From Coptodactyla brooksi (lineage: Eukaryota; Arthropoda; Insecta; Coleoptera; Scarabaeidae): a DNA stretch of 21,850 bases. The stretch spans positions 1 through 21,850 of the forward strand of contig JAWQRM010000514.1 of NCBI GenBank assembly GCA_033557675.1. Reading direction: 5' to 3'. The notes under the pieces were generated by a model. That model searched no databases and was not told where the DNA came from. It worked only from the letters and a program-made list of their open reading frames with translations. Made by a program: the position numbers and the translations under genes. Shown here in pieces: positions 1 to 8,068 of this stretch (the stretch's first letter is position 1; the number at the start of each line of letters is the position of its first letter).

Positions 1-2490
1 CATCATATGGTTATCTTTAACGGTTCCGGAGATATCGCCGGTAAAGTAAGAAAACAAAACACTATCGCTTAAACTTGCAAACGCGATATCTCAGCAACTA
101 TGCGAGGTAACTATGGGGTGTTTGGGCTCAAAGTGAAGGGTTTTTGATATTCTTTAAGAATATTGAACAATTAATACGAAATTAAAAATTTCGTTCCCTT
201 TTTAGATTTTCTTCAAGGGAAAGTGAAAATAACACAACCTTGCGATTCTACTTAAAAAATCCTTTAAAACGAGCCCAAACACCATATGGTTATCTTTAAC
301 GGTTCCGGAGGTAATCGCCTGCAAAGTAAGAAAACAAAACACTATCGCTTGGAATTCAAAACCGGATATCTTCGAAACTATTCAATACAAACATACGTTG
401 TTTGGGCTCAAACTTAATGGATTTTAATAACCTTCAAAACTAATTTGTTAATTTATTTTTTATATGGTTAATTAGTAAATTATAATTTTTATAATTTATA
501 TTTGAAATGTAAATTTTCATTACGGATTCTTTTTAATTTTCTTTTGGGGGAAATAAAAACAATACGACCTTAACATTCTGCTTAAAAAATCTTTTAAAAA
601 GAGCCCAAACACCCTATTGTTAACTTGAATAGTTTCGGAGATAATCACTTATGAAATACGGTGTTTGGGTTTAAATTAAAAGGTTTTTGATGTTCTTTAA
701 GAATATCAATGAATTAATATGAAAAATAAATTTTCATTATGTTTTTTAATCGTCTTCAAAGAAATATAAAAACAATACAACCTTAAGAAACTATCAGGAA
801 TAAACAACATACGATGTTTGGGTTTAAATTAAAGTATTTCTGATAGCCTTCAAGAATATCGCTGAATTAATTTAATGTGAATGTTTATTGTAGAATTTTT
901 ATTTTCTTGCTTAAATTTTGCTTAAATTTTGATTGCAATATCTTCGAAACTATTCAATATAAACATACGGTGACTTAAGAGTAATAAACTTAAGGGTTTT
1001 CAATAACTTTTAAAACTAGCGAATAATTAATTTGTTAAAATTTATATTTCAAATGTAAATTTTCATCGTGGATTTTTTTTAAGTTTTCCCGCTGAAAATA
1101 AAACAAACTTAAGATTCGACAAATAATATACGACAATATATTCAATACTCATTCGATTCAACAATACGACCTTAAGATTCTACTTAAGAAATCTTTTAAA
1201 AGGAGCCCAAACACCCTATTGTTAACTTGAATAGTTTCGGAGATAATCACCTATGAAATACTTCTAAAAAATTCTAAATTAAAAGGTTCTTGATGGTCTT
1301 TAAGAATATCAATCAATTAATATGAAAAATAAATTTTCATAATTTTTTTAATTGTCTTCAAGGAAATATAAATACAATACAACCTTAAGAAACTATCAGG
1401 AATAAAGAATATATGATGTTTGGGTTTAAATTAAAGGATTTTTGATAGCCTTCAAGAATATGAATGAATTAATTTAATGTGAATGTTTATTGTAGAATTT
1501 TTATTTTCTTGTGGTAAAAATAAAACCATACAACCATTCGATTTAGCTCAAAAAATCCTTTAAAATGAACCCAAACTATCAAAGATAACGATACGATGTT
1601 TGGGCTTAAATTAAAGGGTTTTTAATATTCTTCAAGAATAACGATGAATTAATTTGAAATTAAAATCTCTTCTAGATTTAAAAATTAAATTTTTCTTCTA
1701 GAAAAAACAAAAACAAAATGATCCTGTGATTCTACCTAAAAAATCCTTTATAACGAGCTCAAACAATCTACGGTTATCTTTAACGATTTCGGAGATAATC
1801 GCTTGCAAAGTAAGAAAACAAAACACTGTCGGTTAAACTTCAAAACGCGATATATCTGAAGCTATTCATGATAACTATATGGTGTTTGGGCTCAAATTAA
1901 TGGGTTTTTGATCGTCTTTTAGAATATGGATAAATTAATTTAAAATAAGTGGATGTTAATTATGGCCTTATTATTTTATTTTCGGGAAAATAAAAACAAT
2001 ACAATATTACAATTCAGCTTAAAAAATCCTTTAAAACGAGTCCAAACACGATGTGGTTATCTTTAATGGTTCCGGAGATAATCGCTTGCAAAGTAAGAAA
2101 ACAAAACACTATCGCGTAAACTTCGAAACGCGATATCTCGGAAACTACGCGAGATAACTATGGGGTGTTTGGGCTTAAAGTAAAGGGTTTTTGGTATTCT
2201 TTAAGGATATCGACGAATTAATTTAAAATATGAATTTTCGTTTGGTTTTTAATTTTTTTTCAATGGAAAATAAAAAATAATACGATATTACGATTCTGCT
2301 TAAAAAATCCTTTGAAACGAGCCCAGACACGGTATGGTTATCTCTAACGGTTCCGGAGATAATCGTTCGCAAAGTAAGAAAACAAAACACTATCGCGTAA
2401 ACTTCAAAGTGGGATATCTCGGAAACCACGCGAGATAACCATGGGGTGTTTGGGCTCAAATTAAAGGATTTTCGATTGCCCTTAAGAATA
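1..2490 (+). repeat. Satellite array 1 (about 283-bp palindromic monomer), degenerate, runs off the left edge
   Basis: Recurring left arms (core GAGCCCAAAC or a variant) begin at about 271, 601, 1203, 1755, 2038 and 2319, and right arms (core GTTTGGGCTCAAA) at about 119, 397, 1882, 2167 and 2447. The last units are regularly spaced at 281-283 bp. The left part (600-1700) is decayed, with shortened hairpins and lost arms. The linker after each right arm reads about 'aagaatat..gaattaat', which sets the plus orientation. The array lies in the intron that follows the first coding exon of the Fps/Fer kinase gene and stops about 50 bp before that exon's donor site. No coding sequence is visible here; the small ORFs are translations of the repeat. 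Confidence 0.93.
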
Positions 2491-2541
2491 ACACCGTTGT
2501 TATTTATTTGGGGAATCGCGGATCCAGATTTTTTCACTTAC

Positions 2542-2928
2542 GTGGGTAAATTGTTGGGCTATCCTCGTGTGCTCCTCCTGGTACTGCTTCCTCGCCTTCC
2601 TCTTCTCCGTGTACATGACGTTCAGGGTGTCGAGCGCTTTCGATTCTATCGAATCCGCGTTCTGCCTGATCAGCTTCCCGACGCTGTCCAGCTCCTCCAT
2701 CATGCCCTTCCATGCTGCGGTGATCAGGCTGCCGGTCAGCTCGTCGCTCCTGTCCACTTTCATCCCCTGGGATGCGACCGAACTCAGGGCTAACGCGTAT
2801 TCCCTGTCGCAGCGCACCTTCGAAGCCAGGCATCGCTTCATCGTCTCCAGGAGTCTTAGTTCTGCGTCTTGCCGCGAGAGGAGCGCCTCGTGGGCGCTCC
2901 TTCCCTGGAGGTTTGTCGAGAAACCCAT
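2542..2928 (-). CDS. Fps85D: Fps/Fes/Fer non-receptor tyrosine kinase, first coding exon (F-BAR N-terminus), partial gene
   Basis: 129 codons, from the ATG at 2926-2928 to a consensus donor (CAC|GTAAGT, intron starting at 2541), phase 0. The start MGFSTNLQGR, the segment around 'DAELRLLETMKR' and 'DREYALALSS', and the helical, charged remainder with 'YTEKRKARKQYQEEHTR' match the conserved N-terminal F-BAR/FCH domain of the Fes/Fer family. In known members F-BAR binds and bends phospholipid membranes; an SH2 domain and a tyrosine kinase domain follow, and these must lie to the left, outside the window. The kinase acts in the cytoplasm at membranes and junctions. The MGF start is the family's usual one, which supports this ATG. 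The exon is flanked by satellite-filled introns. Family assignment is firm from recalled motifs; the Drosophila symbol assumes one-to-one orthology. Confidence 0.88.
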
Positions 2929-2990
2929 CGGACTATGGGTCGACGACGCGATGGGGTAGCATTTGGCCGCTTTTGGCGTTTCCTGGAACT
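2929..2990 (-). other. Fps85D: Fps/Fer 5'UTR part of the exon and its putative splice acceptor
   Basis: On the minus strand, 'TTATTTACAG' ends at 2989, a good acceptor after a T-rich stretch. The exon would then begin at 2988 and carry about 60 bases of 5'UTR before the ATG at 2928. A second possible AG lies six bases further in. A matching donor is present at 5583/5582. The placement is inferred from splice consensus only. Confidence 0.5.
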
Positions 2991-3310
2991 GTAAATAACA
3001 TGGATTTAATAGTAAGAAATGTTTTGGATTCTCTACGAAATGCCAAGTTTAATTTTCAGTTCCCGAACTATTACAGTTGGAAAGTAAAGAACAAACAAAC
3101 ATTACCGATTGGGTAACTTAACCTTCGAGTACAGTTAGCCGTGCTCGATTGCTGTTTTACGCGTCAAAAATAAAAATCGATCGGACGGAGCGTTAAAAAA
3201 CCATTTGAATTTTTATAGAATTTGCACAAGACATTTGCGTTTTTACGGTTATTTCTTGGAGGTCAAAATACAGCCGGTATAATTTCAATTGTTCTCGGAT
3301 ACGCGACTGT
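2991..3310. other. Non-repetitive intronic stretch, no gene seen
   Basis: No reading frame of note and no satellite arms. It holds a weak, diverged copy (3070-3108) of a 39-bp sequence found again at 5025-5063, on the other side of satellite array 2. Confidence 0.6.
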
Positions 3311-4935
3311 TCGATTCTGTTTAAAAAATCCTTTAAAACGAGCCCAAACACTATGGTTATCTTTAACGGTTCCGGAGATAATCGCTCGCAAAGTAAGAAA
3401 ACAAAACACTATCGTTTAAACTTCAGAACGGGATATCTCGGAAACTATGCGACATAACTACGGGGTGTTTGGGCTTAAATGAAAGGCTTTTTGTTGAACT
3501 TTAAGAATACGAATGAATTAATTTGAAATTTTGCATATAATTATTGCAAATTTTCAATTTCATCTTAGTTAACGTAAATGGATACGATTTTTCGATTCGG
3601 TTTAAAAAATGCTTTAAAACGAGCCCAAACACTTTATGATTATCTTTAGTAGTTTCGGAAATAAATGCTTTTGAAACACTGGAAACAAAACACCATCGCT
3701 TAAACTTTACAAGGGGATATCTCCGAAACTATCAGCGATAAACTTGCGATGTTTGGATTCAAATTAAAGGATTTTCGATGCTCTTCAAGAATATGGATGA
3801 ATTAATTCGAAATTCGTAATTCCTTATTGTAGAATTTTTATTCTTTTTGAGTAATAAATAAAATTATTTATCATTCCATTTGGCTTAAAAAATCTTTTAA
3901 AACGAGCCCAAACAGTCCGTGGTTATCTTTAATGGTTACGGAGATAATCGCTTTTGAAACACTGGAAACAAAACACCATCGCTTAAACTTTAAAAGGGGA
4001 TATTTCCGAAACTATCAGCGATAAACGTACGATGTTTGGGTTCAAATTAAAGGATTTTCGATGCTCTTTAAGTATATGGATGAATTAATTTAATATTCAT
4101 AATTCCTTGTTGTAGAATTTTTATTCTTTTTGAGTAATAAATAAAATTATACAACCATTCGATTTGGCTTAAAAAATACTTTAAACCGAGCCCAAACACT
4201 TTATGATTATTTTTAATAATTTCGGAGATAATCGATTTTGAAACACTGGAAACAAAACACCATCGCTTAAACTTTAAAAGGGGATATCTCCGAAACTATA
4301 CGAGATAAATATGCGATGTTTGGGTTCAAATTAAAGGATTTTCGATGCCCTTCAAGAATACGAATGAATTAATTTGAAATTCGCGAATGTTTACTGTAGA
4401 ACTTTTATTTTCTTGTGATAAAAATAAAGTAATACAACCATTCGATTTTGCTTAAAAAATCCTTTAAAATGAACCTAAACACCATATGGTTATTGTTGAT
4501 AGTTTCGGAAATAATCGCTTTTGAAACACTGGAAACAAAACACCATCGCTTGAACTTTAAAAGGGGATATCTCCGAAACTATCAGCGATAAACATACGAT
4601 GTTTGGGCTCAAATTAAAGAATTTTTTATGAACTTTAAGAATATGAATGAATTAATTTGAAATTTTGCATATAATGGTTGTAGATTTTCAATTTCTTCTT
4701 ATTAAAAATAAACGAATGCCATCTTTCGATTCGGTTTAAAAAATGCTTTTAAATGAGCCCAAACAGTCCGTGGTTATCTTTGATAGTTTCGGAGATAATC
4801 GCTTTTGAAACACTGGAAACAAAACACCATCGCTTAAACTTTAGAACGCGATATCTCGGAAGCCGTGCGAGATAACTATGGGGTGTTTGGGCTCAAACTA
4901 AAGGGTTTTCGATAAGCTTTAAGAATATCGATGAA
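3311..4935 (+). repeat. Satellite array 2: six regular monomers
   Basis: Left arms start at 3340, 3621, 3904, 4188, 4471 and 4755, giving spacings of 281-284 bp. Each monomer has the outer arms (GAGCCCAAAC / GTTTGGGCTC), the inner arms (TTTCGGAGATA / TATCTCCGAAA), a loop containing AACAAAACAC, and an AT-rich linker. Linkers are mostly of the 'TTATTGTAGAATTTTTATT' type and alternate with a variant containing 'TTTTGCATATAAT'. If the 5'UTR exon proposed at 5583 is right, the array sits in the first intron of the Fps/Fer gene. Confidence 0.93.
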
Positions 4936-5299
4936 TTATAAGTTATTTTAAGTTTTACGGCATGAAGCGCGTGAAATTCTATATTTAATTTTAGCGATAA
5001 CATTTTGAATTGAATTCTCGGGCGATTGCAGTCGGATAGCGCAGAACAAACGAACGTTACCGGGCGTGTTTAATTCCGAAAAAGGTATTTTCGTTCGCGA
5101 AAAGTTCAGGTATACGAACCTAAATGATTCTCGTCGGGGAACGTTTGACGTACATCGGCTATTTCTCAACACAATAGCCAATTAGCCCGCCTACCGAACT
5201 CACAAACTCGAATTACGCGAGTCCGGAGTGTTTCGAGCGGATTTAAAAGTCTAAATCCTTTGTCAGTCTTTGACATACGCGCGCTCTCACACACACCTT
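4936..5299. other. Non-repetitive stretch, no gene seen
   Basis: A 77-codon minus-strand frame at 4948-5181 has no recognisable motif and no supporting context, so I do not call it. The stretch includes the diverged direct repeat at 5025-5063. It becomes CpG-richer toward the right. Confidence 0.5.
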
Positions 5300-5880
5300 C
5301 GGGCGAAGAATTCGCTGATGACGTTCCTTTTTCTTTTGAACTTTAATTAGAACGGCACTCGAAAAGCGAAATTGCAGTCACGCGGCGCGCGGAACACGAC
5401 TTTTCGGCGTTCGGGGCGGTTCATTTTCGGATTTTCGTTTATACCGGGACCGCCCACATTTTATTGTTTGTTTGTACGTTCGCGCTGCCAAGGTAGCGGT
5501 AGGGTGCCCTCGGGATCTGCGCGCTCCGCTGCGTACGAAACCGCTTATAGACTGCGGGAAACTAAAAACTGTATTATCTTACCTAGAGAGCGGAATGGGC
5601 AACGGGAGCGACAGAGAGAACATCTCCAAGGACGAAAGGAAGGGAGATATGCGGGCGGTGGGGGCTTAATTCGAGTTTCAGCTACTGCCCGATAGATGGC
5701 GCCGCGTTAAACGTTGAATTCGGTTAAGATTGCGCCATCTGTTAACGAAGAGATCAACTGTAGGGTGACTTGTGAAGTTTCCTGTTATAATTTTACGATT
5801 TATTTCGTGATTTATTGAAGTAACCCGTTATCGGCCGGACTATTTATGATGTATGATAATGTGGTCTTTCAGTTACTCGT
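5300..5880 (-). promoter_or_regulatory. Fps85D: Probable promoter and 5'UTR exon of the Fps/Fer gene (CpG-rich island)
   Basis: This stretch stands out from its AT-rich surroundings by many CG dinucleotides (around 5375-5420, 5480-5545 and 5690-5735) and by the absence of repeats. On the minus strand a consensus donor (CTAG|GTAAGATA) has its intron starting at 5582. Joined to the acceptor at 2989 it would give a 5'UTR intron of about 2.6 kb. No TATA box is obvious on the minus strand, as is common for broadly expressed insect genes. The plus-strand frame at 5372-5695 has low-complexity composition and looks spurious. The call rests on base composition and one splice site; a transcript would settle it. 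Confidence 0.42.
5694..5740. promoter_or_regulatory. Inverted pair of AGATGGCGC motifs (possible CTCF-like or core-promoter sites)
   Basis: AGATGGCGC at 5694-5702 and its exact reverse complement GCGCCATCT at 5732-5740 are separated by 29 bp inside the CpG-rich stretch. The 9-mer fits the remembered core of insect CTCF sites. Two divergent copies so close together next to a presumed promoter are unlikely by chance, but binding is an inference. Confidence 0.35.
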
Positions 5881-5907
5881 GTTTAGTTCAAAATTCTCTC
5901 TATTTCT

Positions 5908-7771
5908 AAGCACGTTACGGAAGTGTGTCTCAACCTCGAGAACGTCCCGGAGGTTAACGTCTTTAATCTACCCCCGAACAACCCTAATTCTAGTTCTCTA
6001 ATTCTCTTAGTAATAACCCTTGGATGTCGAGGTAACCCAATTTGGGATAATCGAAAGCGTCCAAACTTATCAAATTCAGTACCGATTTCAACACCGTCTT
6101 CTCCAGACGATTTATCTCGGGTAAATCGTTCATCGTGAGGGTCTTCAACGATTCCAAGCCTTGGAGATCGTTCTGGGACACGACTTCCGTGAGATTTCCG
6201 GAGATGTTTAACGTTCGGATGTTCAGCAGAGACTCCCAAATGTTGGGAAAGTCCCTGACGCGATTGTTCGAGATGTCCAGGGATTCGAGAAGGGTGGCCA
6301 TCTCGAAAACCCCCGTCGGTATATCCGAGATGTTGTTGAAGGATAAATTTAAGCTTTTCAAAAAAGGGGTTTCCAATTGGGATAATTTCTGTATGTTGGT
6401 TCCCGCCAGGTTGAGATGACGAACCGTTTTCGGTTCACTCAAGACATTCGCTACGGCCTCTTCGGATAGGGGGTTGAAGGAGAGGTCCAGGCGCTTGATG
6501 TTCACCATTATCGAAGTATCCCCTGGGATTTCGACGATTTTATTCGGCGATAAGTTCACGGAGGACAGGAAGAAAAACTGTTTTTACAGGGACCGCAGCG
6601 GCGCGGTTTCGAAGAGATTCTTCGCCAGGTTCACGTTCTCCAGCATCTGGAGTCTAGCCCTTTCGAAAGCGAACTCGGGCAGATCGCTCAGCGAGTTCCC
6701 CTCTAAATTTAACGATTCCAGCGTTATCAGGCCCTCGAAGGTCCTCTCGCCCAGCCTCTCCAGCTTGTTGTAACTTAAGTCCACGTTTTGCAACTGGGTC
6801 GAATTGTGGAAGCTCATCTCGTTGATGTTGTCGATTTGGTTGTTGTTCAGGACGAGGCACCTCAGTCTGGGGAGGCGGGCGAAGTCCAATTCGTCGATTG
6901 TCTTCAACAGTTAACGGATAAGTCGATGGATTCCAGAAATTGCAGCTCGGTTATCAACTCGGCCGGGAAAAAATTAAAGTTGTTCTCCGAGGCTTTCAAC
7001 TCCTTCAGTCTGGGATGGATCCTAAACGACAAAGGGTACATGTAACTCAGTTGATTCCTGGAAATATCGATGGTTTTCAGTCTCATTCCGGTACTGAAGA
7101 ACTCCCCTTTGAACGAACTCAATTGGTTGTTTCTCAAAATTAATTTCTTGATGTTCATCACGTTCACAAAAGCCCCCTGCCTTATATTTTGGATTTTATT
7201 GTCCGACAAGTCTATCGTCGTCAGGTTAAGCATGTTTTCGAAAGTACCTTCAGAAATTTCGACTATCTCGTTATTTTTTAAATATATTCCTTTCAGATTC
7301 GCGTTCTTGCTGAAGAAATCCTGGGATAAACCCTTTATTTTCACGCCGGTCAAGTCCAGAATTTCCAAGTTCAATAGAGGATGTAAAATGGTGCTTGGTA
7401 AAGTTTTCAAATTCGCGTTCTTACTCAAATCCAGTCTTTTCAAGTTGGGTAATTCGGAAAAATAATTTGACGAGATGTTCGTAAGTAAATTTCCGCTTAG
7501 ATCCAACATTTCCAGCTCGTTTAAGCTCAGCGGGGCATCGTTGAGGATGGCTATTTTATTTTGCGACAGGACCAAAGTGATTGAGGTGCCCTGCAACCCG
7601 TTGAAGGTGTCCAAATTCAGGTGTGTCAGCAGGTTCCTCGCGAGGTCCAAATTCTGCAACTGTTGGAAATGTTGGAACGTCGAAGACGGCAGTTCCCTGA
7701 CCACGTTCCTTTAAAGAATTAATCCATTCACTTTCTCCGCTATCGAACGCAGAATTTCCCCAGATAAAGCT
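5908..7771 (-). pseudogene. Truncated, disabled tandem copy of the large LRR exon
   Basis: The stretch aligns almost base for base with about 8882-10844 of the intact gene downstream, in the same orientation. It encodes the same LRR protein in three broken pieces (6904-7704, 6584-6907 and 5990-6559). Disablements seen: TAA replacing a serine codon at 7711-7713; a one-base loss at 6904-6909 creating TGA (intact NSLKT becomes NC-stop); TAA replacing glutamine at 6584-6586; a loss of about 65-80 bp near 5996-6003; and a loss of about 30 bp near 5933. It lacks the 5' exons, the signal peptide, the cysteine cap and the membrane segment. It is most simply a DNA-level duplication: it has no poly(A) tract and starts and stops inside an exon. 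Protein identity in undamaged parts is very high, so the event is young or the copies have exchanged sequence. Confidence 0.93.
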
Positions 7772-7895
7772 GCAAAATGGTGCTTGGTAGAATTTTCTAT
7801 TCAATTCGTCTCTTAAGCTGTTCGGAACCCTCCCTTCTCCACTGTAGCGGAGCGGTATACAGTGGAGAAGGGCCCGGTAGTTCTGGTGCATTAAA
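7772..7895. other. Duplication junction with rearranged filler and a perfect hairpin
   Basis: Homology with the intact exon breaks at about 7771. The next 26 bases repeat, with few changes, a piece from elsewhere in the same exon (10455-10480, core GCAAAATGGTGCTTGGTA), so the junction is patched with a displaced fragment. A hairpin at 7832-7872 follows. Confidence 0.65.
7832..7872. repeat. 15-bp perfect inverted repeat (hairpin)
   Basis: CCCTTCTCCACTGTA at 7832-7846 is followed, after an 11-bp GC-rich loop, by its exact reverse complement at 7858-7872. It lies between the broken copy and the 3'UTR of the intact gene. It is not followed by a T-run and has no obvious promoter role; it could be a footprint of the rearrangement or of a mobile element. 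Confidence 0.8.
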
Positions 7896-8068
7896 AAAAA
7901 CGGACAAAATTAACATATACATTTTATTAATAGATCTGAGACATTAATAACATCGCTTTGATTCTGATACAGACATAATCGTTACCTATTTTTCTCTTAT
8001 ACAAAAAAAAAACTATAAATTATAGACTCTAGAAGATAAATTAACAAAAAAAAAGAAGTCATTTATGG
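7896..8068 (-). other. 3'UTR of the LRR gene with polyadenylation signal
   Basis: AT-rich stretch directly after the stop codon at 8069-8071. A canonical AATAAA on the minus strand lies at 7923-7928, about 140 bases past the stop. Cleavage is expected near 7895-7915. The broken copy begins just beyond, so it lies outside the transcript unless there is read-through. Confidence 0.6.

Noticed and set aside
1..2490. CRISPR-like regular repeats
   Set aside because: The repeat unit is about 283 bp, palindromic, with related linkers, in an intron-bearing insect genome. There are no short repeats with unique spacers and no cas genes.
5372..5695. 107-codon plus-strand ORF in the CpG-rich block
   Set aside because: Arg/Gly-rich translation with no domain, overlapping a second frame. 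It looks like a by-product of GC-rich promoter DNA.
5908..7771. Processed retrocopy or a second functional LRR gene
   Set aside because: It starts and ends within one exon, has no poly(A) tract or joined exons, and contains several stops and deletions, so a DNA-level partial duplication that has decayed fits better.
7832..7872. Rho-independent terminator
   Set aside because: The locus is eukaryotic and the hairpin is not followed by a U-run on either strand.
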